Positions 27,496 to 36,785 of a DNA stretch of 64,000 bases are shown one piece after another (position 1 is the stretch's first letter; each line of letters opens with the position of its first letter). A model generated the notes under the pieces. It saw only the letters and a list, made by a program, of their open reading frames with translations. It had not been told where the DNA came from and ran no database searches. The position numbers and the translations under genes were made by a program. This DNA is from Paenibacillus illinoisensis NBRC 15959 (GTDB taxonomy: Bacteria > Bacillota > Bacilli > Paenibacillales > Paenibacillaceae), in the NCBI RefSeq assembly GCF_004000925.1, contig NZ_BIME01000001.1, positions 868,001 through 932,000 of the forward strand. Direction: 5' to 3'.

Positions 27496-29268
27496 TCAGC
27501 TTGTAATCAGAGGAAGTGTCACCGTCACTCTTGTCCCCTCGCCTGGTGTACTCATAATGGTCACACCATAAGGGGCACCATACAGCAGTTCAATCCGGTC
27601 ATGTACATTACGAATACCAATGCCGCTAAACAGCTGCCGATTATTTTTGGGATTAGGCAAAGATTCCCCCATTGAAAACCCTTCAATGCCATCTCCGTTA
27701 TCCATGATTTCGCATATCAGCGTTTCCCCTGCCCGTGAGACGAGAACATGAATGGTCCCGGTCTCTTTGCGGTTAAAGGCGTGGAAAAAGGCATTTTCAA
27801 TAAACGGTTGGATGACAAGTTTGGGTACATGGTAGTGATTACAGTCGGGAGCTACATAGAAGGCCGCTTTGATTCGTCCACCATAACGGACATGATTGAT
27901 GAAGACATAGTTCTTCAGGTTCTCCACTTCCTGCTCTACCATGACCGTCTCGCTTACATCGCTGATCGTATTTTGCAGTAAGGCAATCAATGCGTTGATC
28001 GTCTCTGCTGCCCGATCCTTGTTCCCCTGCTGCACGAGTACCTTCACCGAAGCCAGAGTATTATACAGAAAATGAGGATTAATCTGGCTTTGCAATGCCG
28101 CAAGTTCTGCATTGCGCTGTTCCCGCTGGGTCAATACGAGCTGATCCACATAGTCATGAAGCTCGTCAAGCATGTAATTGTACGCATGACCAAGCTGCCT
28201 GCTCTCATAACTTCCACTAACCGGAATGTAGTTATCGAGATCGCTTTTCGTAATATTGGACATTTGCTTCACGAGCCTGCGCAGCGACTTTGTAATCTGG
28301 TTGGTGATTAGAAACACCAGTACAAGCGCCCCAGCCACAATGGCTGCACAAATCAAGGCAATGGTTTTGAGATCAAGCAATTGTCCCACAGCCTGATTCT
28401 TATCAACGACATTAATAATATAGAAACGGTAAAACGGCAGATATTCGGACAGGACTACGCTGTCCTGCTCCATTACCTTTGCGTTTATACCATTATTATT
28501 GCTCTTCGTGGCCATTTGTCTGGCGTAAGATAGAAGATCCAGCTGTTTCGTACCAATCCATTCCTCCCGGTTGGAAGACACAATTTCCCCATTTTCATTG
28601 AGGATGACCACATCGTTGCCTCTACTCGTGAAACTGCTGTAAAACTGACGGAACACATTCTCTTTGATGGTTACATAGAGCGTTCCGTAAATCCGGCTCT
28701 GGGTCCGATCCGCCAATGCTTTGGTAGCTGAGATCATCTGCTGCGTGCCAACGTCGGTGTCCGTTCGGTAATCATCAAAAATCAACCGATTCGGTGTCTC
28801 CACAGCGTCGATCGTAATTGGCAGTTCTCTCAACTCCTCCAGCGACATCCTCAGGTGGGACCGGTCCGTAGAATAGGTACGCCCATTAATTCCGCTAATC
28901 GTAATGCCAACCTCATAGGATTCCATAATGGACTGGATACGGTCCATCGATTCCCTCATATTATAATAGGACTTGGCCATCGTGAGAGAATCCCCCTCTC
29001 CCTCCGACAGATAGCCGCGAATTGCCCCGCTTTGGCTTACGTTGTTGGAGACGGCCGCAATCGCATCATTAAAGGATTCGAAGGTGGTCTTAATCTGACT
29101 AAGCACCTTGGAGTTTGTGATGCTAAATGTCTCGGTAAACAGCTTCGTGGACATATGGACGGTAGTCCATAAAATAAGTACGGAAACGAGAACGATGCTT
29201 ACCACCATGACGAGAAACAGCTTGGGAAACAATCCGAGACGTGATAATCCGTTCATCCATTTCTTCAT
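27496..29268 (-). CDS. Sensor histidine kinase, YesM/LytS type
   Basis: Membrane kinase of the family that senses extracellular sugars and phosphorylates YesN-type regulators. It has 590 residues. The first membrane helix (about 15-37) is followed by an extracellular dCache-like sensor (about 40-295), a second helix (about 298-322), HAMP (about 323-375), a His_kinase domain with H399 in QINPHFLYNTL, and the HATPase_c domain with QPFIENAFFHAF, DNGDGI and GIGIRNVHDR. It lies 18 bp after the regulator gene on the same strand, and a terminator follows it. The adjacent transporter and lacZ genes are the likely targets. Confidence 0.94.
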   Translation of the reverse strand: MKKWMNGLSRLGLFPKLFLVMVVSIVLVSVLILWTTVHMSTKLFTETFSITNSKVLSQIKTTFESFNDAIAAVSNNVSQSGAIRGYLSEGEGDSLTMAKSYYNMRESMDRIQSIMESYEVGITISGINGRTYSTDRSHLRMSLEELRELPITIDAVETPNRLIFDDYRTDTDVGTQQMISATKALADRTQSRIYGTLYVTIKENVFRQFYSSFTSRGNDVVILNENGEIVSSNREEWIGTKQLDLLSYARQMATKSNNNGINAKVMEQDSVVLSEYLPFYRFYIINVVDKNQAVGQLLDLKTIALICAAIVAGALVLVFLITNQITKSLRRLVKQMSNITKSDLDNYIPVSGSYESRQLGHAYNYMLDELHDYVDQLVLTQREQRNAELAALQSQINPHFLYNTLASVKVLVQQGNKDRAAETINALIALLQNTISDVSETVMVEQEVENLKNYVFINHVRYGGRIKAAFYVAPDCNHYHVPKLVIQPFIENAFFHAFNRKETGTIHVLVSRAGETLICEIMDNGDGIEGFSMGESLPNPKNNRQLFSGIGIRNVHDRIELLYGAPYGVTIMSTPGEGTRVTVTLPLITS

Positions 29269-29286
29269 GATCTTTTCCTTCTGACT

Positions 29287-30816
29287 TTATGCCCAGAATT
29301 TCCGACGATATCGGCTTGGTGACAGTCCGGTAAATTTTTTGAACACTTTGCAGAAATAGCTGTGATCCGAATAGCCTACCATGCTGCTGATTTCGGAAAT
29401 GGTAACATCATCCGATCGCAAGAGTTCTTCTGCCTTCTCAATGCGAATTTTGTTCAGATATTCGTTGAATCCTTCTTTTTTATGTGATGAAAAATAACTG
29501 GATAGATACGATGGATTAAAATGAAAATGCTTCGCCACTTCAGCGAGACCGAGCGGCTGATCGAAATGCTCATGCATATATTCAAGCAGCATCTTCATAT
29601 TGGGGTCACTGCGTTTACCTCCATCACCAGCCGTGCATTCCTGCACTTCCAGCATGAACTGATCAAGCACCTGCATGGCTTCATTCAGGCTTGAAGCTCC
29701 GTCCACGTTTTTGAAATAAGTATACTTGCTCTCTTCCAGAGCCGAAGATTGTACGTCCATATCCGCAAGGGTAATCGTTACGTTGAAAATCAGATTGCCC
29801 AAAAAGGATTTGATCTCGAACACATCAGCAATGTAGTCACGTCCCAGGGTAAGGGCATGCTCTTTCAGATACTCCCTGGCTGACTCGGTACGATTCCGCT
29901 TCACGTGCTGCAAAAACATATTAACATTAAACTGATAACCTGCCGTATGCAGTGGTGGAAGTTCGCTGAAGACAAGAATTGAACGGTCCTCATAATAAAA
30001 ACGATATTCCATGAGTTTAATGAGTTGATTACGGTACACTTCACCCATCTGGTCAAAAGATGTAAAGCTGTCACTTAAGACCCAGCTGGGTCCTTTGATG
30101 CCTGCTCCATTTTCAATGGCCATCTCTTTGATCCGCCCGACCATCCACTCCTCTTTGGCAGGGTCTACATTCAGAAGGAATATAGGCATTTCACTCTCTA
30201 CCGGTACCATGGCACATTCCACATCGGCCAGATAATTTAGCAGCTTGCTTTCGGTATCCTTCTGACTCAAGTGCGAATGTTTCCCAGAAACAAGGAGGCG
30301 AAAACAATGATGAGGAAACGTATCCCTGACCATAGCCATATCTTTTTCGTCTTCCAATGCAAAACCGGATAGCATCTTCTCCATGAACTGTCCCAGCTTC
30401 CACCCTTCATTTGAGGGCTCATACTGCAGTTCAGGAATTTTTCCGGCCGTTCGCTGAAGTACCTGCAGCAGCTCGTCGGTGTCCAGCTTTGGTTTCAAAA
30501 TGTAATCTGCAGCTCCGTGCTGAAGCGTCGAACGCACATATTCGAATTCACTGAAGCTGCTGAGCACAATGACTTCAATCTGCGGCTGGCTCGCTTTAAG
30601 CGTTCTTACAAATGCTTCACCGTCCATGATTGGCATCACAATGTCGGTTATGACGATGTCAGGCTTCAGCAAACGTACCTGTTCCAGGCCTTCTTCACCA
30701 TTGGATGCTTCTCCGACAATCTGGAATCCTTCCGATTCCCAATTCATATGATGCTTGATCCCCTGGCGTACCAGAAACTCATCGTCAACAATCAGCACCT
30801 TGCACAACCGGTTCAT
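29287..30816 (-). CDS. Response regulator with AraC-type output, YesN type
   Basis: Transcription factor partner of the adjacent kinase, with 509 residues. The receiver domain (1-125) has the acid pocket D11/D12, phospho-acceptor D58 in VITDIVMP and the conserved lysine in YILKPK. The middle region of about 270 residues has no recognised motif. The C-terminal AraC/XylS domain (about 405-509) ends in GYSDHSYFCKVFKKFTGLSP. The ATG follows AAGGGGG. The promoter region contains a perfect cre match, so glucose repression of the regulator itself is likely. Confidence 0.95.
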   Translation of the reverse strand: MNRLCKVLIVDDEFLVRQGIKHHMNWESEGFQIVGEASNGEEGLEQVRLLKPDIVITDIVMPIMDGEAFVRTLKASQPQIEVIVLSSFSEFEYVRSTLQHGAADYILKPKLDTDELLQVLQRTAGKIPELQYEPSNEGWKLGQFMEKMLSGFALEDEKDMAMVRDTFPHHCFRLLVSGKHSHLSQKDTESKLLNYLADVECAMVPVESEMPIFLLNVDPAKEEWMVGRIKEMAIENGAGIKGPSWVLSDSFTSFDQMGEVYRNQLIKLMEYRFYYEDRSILVFSELPPLHTAGYQFNVNMFLQHVKRNRTESAREYLKEHALTLGRDYIADVFEIKSFLGNLIFNVTITLADMDVQSSALEESKYTYFKNVDGASSLNEAMQVLDQFMLEVQECTAGDGGKRSDPNMKMLLEYMHEHFDQPLGLAEVAKHFHFNPSYLSSYFSSHKKEGFNEYLNKIRIEKAEELLRSDDVTISEISSMVGYSDHSYFCKVFKKFTGLSPSRYRRKFWA

Positions 30817-30897
30817 GATCGCGACCCCCTTGTCTAATCTTTCCTCTATGTCTCTACAGGTTATACCTTTTTTATATCGGATATAACGGCTCCCCCG

Positions 30898-30912
30898 TGT
30901 TAGCGGTTACAA
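30898..30912 (-). promoter_or_regulatory. CcpA cre site upstream of the yesN-type gene
   Basis: On the minus strand TTGTAACCGCTAACA matches the cre consensus WTGNAANCGNWNNCW at every fixed position. It lies 82 bp upstream of the response regulator start. Confidence 0.75.
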
Positions 30913-31032
30913 CAATTTTAAAGTTTTGGTTCTCTCTTTATATCCCATAATCGTTGTTAAATCAATGGAAATTGAAAGTCAGACGTATTCCTGAAAGAAA
31001 ATCCACTCATTCATTTTACACTATTATTCGAC

Positions 31033-31083
31033 AAAAAAAGAAGCCATGGTTCACCTAAAGACAATCGGTGTTCCAGGACTTCT
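31033..31083 (-). terminator. Terminator of the hydrolase operon
   Basis: Arms GAAG-CC-GG-ACACC and GGTG-ACC-GGCTTC pair with few mismatches. A run of seven T follows on the minus strand. Confidence 0.8.
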
Positions 31084-31169
31084 CATCATATCTTACGATC
31101 TACTTAAAGTTCAATGATTACTTGAACAAACCAAAACGCTTCATCGTACATTGAAATTCCTGCTGTGAG

Positions 31170-32057
31170 TTAATCGGCCTGATGCACACTGCCATACGCA
31201 TGGGTCTTCTGCCCTTTAACACCAGGCCTAATCACAAAGACAGAACCGGCATCGGGCGTCTCCACCAAACGTTCCTCACTAATGCCTATTCGGGCGGTTG
31301 TGATATAGAGATCCTCCAAGTCAGGCCCGCCAAAACAACAGGAGGTTACCTGGTCTGCAGGTACTTCAATCTGCTCCAGCAATTCTCCGTTGTGCGGGTT
31401 CCACCGTGTCACTCTTGCGCCGCCCCAATGAGCAACCCACAACATGCCCTCGCTATCCACCGTCATTCCGTCAGGAAAACCAAAGTCCTCCGGTACCGAA
31501 ATAACACTTGTCCGATTCGTGATTTCACCTGCTGCGAGATCAAAATCAAATCGGTCAATGGAACGTGTAGGGGTATCGATATAGTACATCATTTGCTCAT
31601 CCGGGCTCCAGCCCAGTCCATTGGAGGTAGACACATCTCGAACCATGGTTCGAACCGGTTTGCCTTCCTCGAGACAATACAATGAGCCTGCTTTACTTTC
31701 ATCATGCAAACTCATTGTACCCGCCCAGAACCGACCAAGGGAATCACATTTCCCATCATTGAATCGATTGGTGGTTTTGTCGCTCTCGGGATCCTCGATT
31801 GCCTTCAATTCTCCCGTGCTCAGATGGTAAGTATGGAACCCGCTTCGGAGTGCCACAACAACTTCATCGCCGCGATAGGGAACAACAGCACCCACATGTT
31901 CACCTACATCGTAAGCCTGATCCTGCCCTGTTTGAGGATCATAGACATGTACCTTGTAACTTTCGATATCCACCCATAACAAACGATTGTGTTCTGCATC
32001 CCAGCTTGGACCTTCCCCCAGCCGTGCCGGGGTATGTACTGCAATGTTAAGCTTGCT
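31170..32057 (-). CDS. SMP-30/gluconolactonase/LRE family protein
   Basis: Six-bladed propeller lactonase that hydrolyses sugar lactones with a bound divalent metal. It has 295 residues. The metal ligands of the family appear in ARLGEGPSWD, in RFNDGKCD and in GFPDGMTVD, with SNGLGWSPD between. I chose the TTG at 32057 (MSKLNIAVHT) because AAAGGATGTGA precedes it and it begins 17 bp after the esterase stop. It is last in a run with an SGNH esterase and an alpha/beta hydrolase. A lactonase here fits oxidative or uronate-type sugar catabolism. The exact substrate cannot be read from the sequence. Confidence 0.92.
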   Translation of the reverse strand, partial: SKLNIAVHTPARLGEGPSWDAEHNRLLWVDIESYKVHVYDPQTGQDQAYDVGEHVGAVVPYRGDEVVVALRSGFHTYHLSTGELKAIEDPESDKTTNRFNDGKCDSLGRFWAGTMSLHDESKAGSLYCLEEGKPVRTMVRDVSTSNGLGWSPDEQMMYYIDTPTRSIDRFDFDLAAGEITNRTSVISVPEDFGFPDGMTVDSEGMLWVAHWGGARVTRWNPHNGELLEQIEVPADQVTSCCFGGPDLEDLYITTARIGISEERLVETPDAGSVFVIRPGVKGQKTHAYGSVHQAD

Positions 32058-32074
32058 CAAGCAATCACATCCTT

Positions 32075-32737
32075 TTATGATTTGGCGCCGCCTGACCATT
32101 CAAAACCGATGGCATCCAAAAATGCTTTGGACAAAATCATGTGGCCTGTTGCATCTGGATGAACACGGTCATAAGTCAGGACTGACGTATAGAAATGATC
32201 CCAGAACGGGACAAAGGCTGCCTGTGTATCCACCAAAATGGCATCAAACTCATTCGCTACCCTACGCACAGCTTCGCCATAGATATCCATCGTCGCGCGC
32301 ATAGGATCTTCGGGATTGGCCTCCAGGTAATAAGGGGTCATCAAGACAAGTCCTTTTAGATTGGGGCGAACAGAAGCCACAAGTTCTCTCAAAGTGGATT
32401 CATACTCTTCCAAAAACACATGCGAATCTGTCGAAAATGGACGGTCGAACTGACGCCATACATCGTTAATGCCAATCATGATCGTCAACCAATCGGGCTT
32501 CAGATCAATAACGTCACGGTCCCAACGCTGCTTCAAATCACGAATGGTATTCCCACTATTACCCACATTCTGAATACGCAGCATCAATTCCGGATAAATG
32601 GAACGTAAAAGTGCGTATACCTGTGCAACGTAACCATGTCCGAGTCCTGAACTGCCCTCACCTACAGGATGTTCACGACCACAGTCCGTGATGGAATCAC
32701 CGATGAAGAGCAGCTTGTCATTCTTTTGCAATTTCAT
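32075..32737 (-). CDS. SGNH/GDSL-family carbohydrate esterase
   Basis: Probable deacetylase of plant oligosaccharides, with 220 residues and no signal peptide, so it acts in the cytoplasm. The four SGNH blocks are visible: GDSIT with S15, NVGNSGNT, IGINDVW, and the C-terminal DRVHPDATGH with the catalytic Asp and His. The motif spacing resembles rhamnogalacturonan acetylesterase-like enzymes. It is in a unidirectional cluster with an alpha/beta hydrolase upstream (48 bp) and a lactonase downstream (17 bp). Substrate specificity is inferred from context only. Confidence 0.9.
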   Translation of the reverse strand: MKLQKNDKLLFIGDSITDCGREHPVGEGSSGLGHGYVAQVYALLRSIYPELMLRIQNVGNSGNTIRDLKQRWDRDVIDLKPDWLTIMIGINDVWRQFDRPFSTDSHVFLEEYESTLRELVASVRPNLKGLVLMTPYYLEANPEDPMRATMDIYGEAVRRVANEFDAILVDTQAAFVPFWDHFYTSVLTYDRVHPDATGHMILSKAFLDAIGFEWSGGAKS

Positions 32738-32785
32738 AGTCGTATCTCCTTCGCCCTATAGCGCATTAAAATGAGGGGTAAACGG

Positions 32786-33577
32786 TTACCATCCTTGATT
32801 TTTGAGCCAAGTCAGCAACAGATCCGACCACGCCCGAACGGCATGATCATCTTCAGCAAGGCCCAGACCATGCGATCCTTTTTCGAATACATGCAGATCA
32901 TAAGGAATGCCTTGGGCACCCAATGCAAGTGCATAACGCAAACTGTTCTCGACCGGCACGGCCTCGTCGTCACTCGTATGCCAGATAAATGCTTCAGGTG
33001 CGTCAGCTTTAACCTGCTGCTCTGCGCTAAATGCTCTAATCTGTTCAGGCGAGGCATCCGGTCCCAGCAGATTTTCGCGCGAACCAGCATGTCCGTATGA
33101 TTCCATCGTTATAACCGGATAACAGAGAATAACCCGATCCGGACGTGAGCTTTCACGCTCAATCGGATCTTCGTGATTCGGCTGTCCCTTATCATACAGG
33201 GTACCAAGTGTAGCTGTAAGATGGCCGCCTGCAGAGAAGCCGAGTACAGCAATTTTGGAAGGATGGATACCAAATTCCTGGGCATGGGCGCGTACATATC
33301 GAATGGCACGCTGACCATCGGATAGTGGTGCCGGATGCTGGTGTGGCGCTACGCGGTATTTCAGCACAAATGCACTAATACCAGCGCGGTTGAGCAATTC
33401 GGCAATTGGGGCTCCTTCGTGATCTGCGAGAAACCCGTAACCGCCGCCGGGACAGACAATGACAGCGCTCTCGGAACCAGGCTGAATAAAAGGGATAAGG
33501 TGGGGCATTTCTTCTTCATGCCCTTTAGCCGCATGAGGTGCTGCGTGATCCCATAATGGAATGGTTGTTGTTGTCAA
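32786..33577 (-). CDS. Alpha/beta hydrolase, acetyl xylan esterase-like
   Basis: Cytoplasmic esterase of 263 residues with the BD-FAE/acetyl esterase pattern: oxyanion motif CPGGGYGFLADHEGAP, nucleophile Ser in VLGFSAGGHLTATLG, acid Asp in WHTSDDEAVPVENS, and His in KGSHGLGLAEDD. The start is TTG (MTTTTIPLWD), 9 bp after GAGAGGATGAT. An in-frame GGTAA-ACGG-TTACC motif covers the stop codon. Together with the downstream SGNH esterase it probably removes acetyl groups from imported xylan or pectin fragments. The AraC gene lies 194 bp upstream on the same strand. Confidence 0.9.
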   Translation of the reverse strand: MTTTTIPLWDHAAPHAAKGHEEEMPHLIPFIQPGSESAVIVCPGGGYGFLADHEGAPIAELLNRAGISAFVLKYRVAPHQHPAPLSDGQRAIRYVRAHAQEFGIHPSKIAVLGFSAGGHLTATLGTLYDKGQPNHEDPIERESSRPDRVILCYPVITMESYGHAGSRENLLGPDASPEQIRAFSAEQQVKADAPEAFIWHTSDDEAVPVENSLRYALALGAQGIPYDLHVFEKGSHGLGLAEDDHAVRAWSDLLLTWLKNQGW

Positions 33578-33771
33578 CTTCTATCATCCTCTCTTAGTAG
33601 AACGGATACGATCATCCGCTTTCGTTTTCCAATTGAAGGAATCGATATCATCATACGGCAACTGCCCCCATGCATCAATACCTTCCTGGCATGACTTTTG
33701 TTCATAGGCTCATCGCGGGGAAGAAACACGGTCAGATATCGTAATCAAGAGCCGTACCCCTCCCTACTTCG

Positions 33772-34608
33772 CTATAAATATAACGTTCGAAACTGCTCAG
33801 GTGTTACACCTTCAATTCGCCGAAATGTCGCTACAAAATGGCTCGCATCGCGAAACCCGACGCGCGCAGCCGTCTCCTTCACAGTCAATTTGCTGTTCCC
33901 TGTCATCCATTCCTTGGATTTGCGAATCCGCAGAAGAATAAAATAACTGTAGGCCGTCATGCCAAATGATTGTTTAAATAACGTATTCAAATGCCTTGGT
34001 GTAATTCCTGGCACGGCAGCCATCTGTTCAAGACCTATATCGGGATCCGCATAATGCTGGTCCATGAATGCAATGAGCGGTGCTAGCCGTTCCACGGCAT
34101 GCGAGATGGATGACCTGCTGCCAGTCATGCCGTGTTTCTTGAGCAGGATCAAAAAGCGGTACATATCGGCGGAAGCTTCCAGCCCGGACAAGTCCTGGTC
34201 GCTGCTGATGGAACCCAGCACCTCCCTGCCGTAGTTCTCCAGCGGGCTTCCTGCATCCCATTGATGAAGTGCCGCCTCTCCAAGTCCAAGTGCCTCGGTA
34301 ATCGCCGGACACTGGGATCCGCCAAACGTTATATAGAGCGTCTCCCACTCCCCTATTGAAGGTACATATTCATGCGGCTCATTCGGAGGCAGGAGAATTC
34401 CGGAGCCTTCACCGAGGACTACAGTTGAACCAGCAAAATGGAACTCCCCAGCACCTTTCACCGTCTGAAGCCAGTGATAACAAGGATAGCCTGCAGGTCG
34501 GAGAACGTTCTCCTGATTGCCGTTATAACCAATGCTTTCGATATACAGCGGGAGCGGCTCTTCGCGCGGCGTCATGAAATATCTTCGATGTGTTGGTGAG
34601 ATTAACAT
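33772..34608 (-). CDS. AraC-family transcriptional regulator with cupin-type ligand domain
   Basis: Sugar-responsive regulator of 278 residues. The N-terminal cupin-like domain (about 15-110) has GAGEFHFAGSTVVLGEGSG and LPPNEPHEY, and the C-terminal AraC domain has two helix-turn-helix units (GLEQMAAVPGITPRHLNTLF and VKETAARVGFRDASHFVATF). I chose the ATG at 34608 (MLISPTHRRY), which follows GAGGAG by 6 bp. An ATG 20 codons upstream lacks a site. It is divergent from the GH42 gene, and three TTCTTATA repeats in the shared region are likely binding sites. It may also control the hydrolase genes downstream. Confidence 0.92.
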   Translation of the reverse strand: MLISPTHRRYFMTPREEPLPLYIESIGYNGNQENVLRPAGYPCYHWLQTVKGAGEFHFAGSTVVLGEGSGILLPPNEPHEYVPSIGEWETLYITFGGSQCPAITEALGLGEAALHQWDAGSPLENYGREVLGSISSDQDLSGLEASADMYRFLILLKKHGMTGSRSSISHAVERLAPLIAFMDQHYADPDIGLEQMAAVPGITPRHLNTLFKQSFGMTAYSYFILLRIRKSKEWMTGNSKLTVKETAARVGFRDASHFVATFRRIEGVTPEQFRTLYL

Positions 34609-34669
34609 GGTGTTCTCCTCTCGATGGTAAGCGTCCAGCCAATACACAGCTGCTTCTCTCATTTCCATA

Positions 34670-34743
34670 TTCTTATATGAATCATTACTTTTCTTATATT
34701 TTAAAAGCTATTTGAATCATATAATATACAATTATTCTTATAC
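34670..34743 (+). promoter_or_regulatory. Three TTCTTATA direct repeats, likely AraC operator of GH42
   Basis: TTCTTATAT occurs at 34670-34678 and 34691-34699, exactly 21 bp apart (two helical turns). TTCTTATAC lies at 34735-34743. The middle copy touches the -35 position of the TATAAT promoter, the classic activator geometry of AraC proteins. Confidence 0.65.
34720..34725 (+). promoter_or_regulatory. -10 box of the GH42 gene
   Basis: Consensus TATAAT with no -35 hexamer 17 bp upstream (TATTTT), consistent with activation by the divergent AraC protein. Confidence 0.6.
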
Positions 34744-34757
34744 AAGAGGTGAATATA

Positions 34758-36785
34758 TTGATTAGCAGCAAATTACCCAAAATGTTCTATGGCGGTGACT
34801 ACAACCCTGAACAATGGGATCACGAGACCCATCTTGAAGACCTGCGCATGTTTAAACTGGCAGGGATTGATATTGCCACAATTAACGTTTTCTCCTGGGC
34901 TCTGATTCAGCCTGATGAGGTAACCTATAGATTTGAAGAATTGGATCAATTAATTAACAGTCTCTATGAAAACGGTGTCTACGTTTGTCTTGCTACCAGC
35001 ACGGCTGCTCATCCTGCGTGGATGGCCAAAAAATATCCGGATGTACTGCGTGTGGATGCAGACGGACGCAAACGCAAATTCGGCGGACGCCATAATTCCT
35101 GTCCAAACAGCCCAACCTATCGCAAATATTCCGAGAAAATTGCCGATAAACTGGCGGAACGCTACAAAGACCATCCTGCTGTCCTGGTATGGCACATCTC
35201 CAACGAATACGGCGGAGACTGCTATTGCGACAACTGCGAGAAAGCCTTCCGTGTGTATCTGAAAGAGCGTTACAAGACGCTGGATCAGCTCAATCAAGCA
35301 TGGAACACCAACTTCTGGGGCCACACCTTTTATGACTGGGACGAAATCGTTCTGCCAAGCAATCTGAGTGAGCACTGGGGTAACAACAACTCGACATTCC
35401 AAGGCATTTCCCTTGATTACTCCCGCTTCAACTCCGACAGCATGCTTGATTGTTACCGTTTGGAATATGATGCGATCAAGAAGCATGTCCCTGATTCCGT
35501 CGTAACAACGAACCTGATGGGATTCTTCAAGCAGCTTGATTATTTCAAATGGGCCAAATATATGGATATCATCTCTTGGGACAGCTATCCGGGTCTTGCC
35601 ACCCCATTCAGCTTCACTGCCATGGCACATGATCTGATGCGCGGGCTGAAAGATGGTCAGCCATTCATGCTTATGGAACAGACACCAAGCCAGCAAAACT
35701 GGCAGCCGTACAACTCGCTGAAGCGTCCTGGGGTAATGCGACTGTGGAGCTATCAGACGATCGCACATGGCGCGGACACCATTATGTTCTTCCAGCTTCG
35801 CCGCTCCATCGGTGCATGCGAGAAGTATCATGGTGCGGTCATCGAGCACGTCGGACACGAGAATACACGTGTATTCCGCGAAGTCGCCCAGCTTGGCAAG
35901 GAGCTGCAATTGCTCGGTGACAAAACACTGGATGCTACGGTGGAATCCAAAGTGGCGATTGTGTTTGACTGGGATAACTGGTGGGCCATCGAGAAATCCA
36001 GCGGTCCTACCGTTGCCCTGAATTATGTGGATCAAATTCACAAATATTACGCCGCCTTTTTCCGCCGCAATATCCAAGTGGATATTGTCAGCGTGGATAC
36101 CGATCTTAGCAAGTATGATATTGTTCTTGCTCCGGTACTTTATATGGTCAAACCGGGATTTGCCGCCAAACTGGAGAAGTTTGTTGAAGCCGGCGGAACG
36201 TTCCTGACCACATTCTTCAGCGGCATTGTCAATGAGAGTGACCTCGTCACAACAGGTGGTTATCCAGGTGAACTTCGTAAGCTGCTTGGCATCTGGGTCG
36301 AAGAGATCGACGCTCTGCTCCCTGAGCAGAAGAACAGTATCGTGCTGAAAGACACGTATGGTGATCTTCAAAGCAAATATGAATGCGGCATGCTGTGTGA
36401 CCTGCTGCACAGTGAAGGTGCTGAAGTTATCGCCGAGTATGGAGATGATTTCTATCAAGGCATGCCTGTCGTAACCCGCAACAGGTTCGGTCAGGGTGAA
36501 GCATGGTATGTGGCTTCCGATCCGGAAGAACGCTTCCTGGATGGCCTGCTGGGACAGCTTGCGGCAGCCAAAAACATCCACCCTTTGCTCGAAACACCAG
36601 ATGGTGTGGAAGTAAGCGCACGTACAAAAGACGGCAAGCAGTACCTCTTCGTCATGAACCACAATGCGACCACTCAGTCGTATGAACTTGGAAATGGTAA
36701 GGCACAGGACCTCTTAACGGATCGCGAACTCTCGGGTAGTGTGGAGATTGAGGGCCGCGGTGTTCAGCTGCTTGAGATGAAGTGA
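34758..36785 (+). CDS. Beta-galactosidase, glycoside hydrolase family 42
   Basis: Cytoplasmic beta-galactosidase or arabino/galacto-oligosaccharide hydrolase of 675 residues. The A domain is a TIM barrel with acid/base E150 in WHISNEYGGD and nucleophile E307 in LMEQTPSQQNW. The structural zinc site is complete, with C115, C155, C157 and C160. The trimerisation and C-terminal domains follow. I chose the TTG at 34758 (MISSKLPKMF) because AAGAGGTGA ends 5 bp before it. A GTG at 34749 overlaps that site. It is divergent from an AraC gene, with a repeat-rich shared promoter. Pairing with the GH2 enzyme suggests different galactoside linkages. Confidence 0.95.
   Translation: MISSKLPKMFYGGDYNPEQWDHETHLEDLRMFKLAGIDIATINVFSWALIQPDEVTYRFEELDQLINSLYENGVYVCLATSTAAHPAWMAKKYPDVLRVDADGRKRKFGGRHNSCPNSPTYRKYSEKIADKLAERYKDHPAVLVWHISNEYGGDCYCDNCEKAFRVYLKERYKTLDQLNQAWNTNFWGHTFYDWDEIVLPSNLSEHWGNNNSTFQGISLDYSRFNSDSMLDCYRLEYDAIKKHVPDSVVTTNLMGFFKQLDYFKWAKYMDIISWDSYPGLATPFSFTAMAHDLMRGLKDGQPFMLMEQTPSQQNWQPYNSLKRPGVMRLWSYQTIAHGADTIMFFQLRRSIGACEKYHGAVIEHVGHENTRVFREVAQLGKELQLLGDKTLDATVESKVAIVFDWDNWWAIEKSSGPTVALNYVDQIHKYYAAFFRRNIQVDIVSVDTDLSKYDIVLAPVLYMVKPGFAAKLEKFVEAGGTFLTTFFSGIVNESDLVTTGGYPGELRKLLGIWVEEIDALLPEQKNSIVLKDTYGDLQSKYECGMLCDLLHSEGAEVIAEYGDDFYQGMPVVTRNRFGQGEAWYVASDPEERFLDGLLGQLAAAKNIHPLLETPDGVEVSARTKDGKQYLFVMNHNATTQSYELGNGKAQDLLTDRELSGSVEIEGRGVQLLEMK

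Larger units (their letters stand above)
30817..31169. other. Intergenic region between the SMP-30 gene and the regulator gene
   Basis: It holds the SMP-30 operon terminator at 31033-31083 and the cre site with the regulator promoter region near 30850-30930. The remaining AT-rich sequence shows no gene. Confidence 0.5.

Noticed and set aside
32777..32790. GGTAA-ACGG-TTACC as a cre or LacI-type operator
   Set aside because: The 5-bp arms are perfect, but the site covers the stop codon of the alpha/beta hydrolase and fits cre poorly at the edges. Noted only as a possible chance dyad.
34950..36662. 570-codon open frame on the minus strand
   Set aside because: It is antisense to the GH42 gene, has no family resemblance, and results from codon bias of the real gene.
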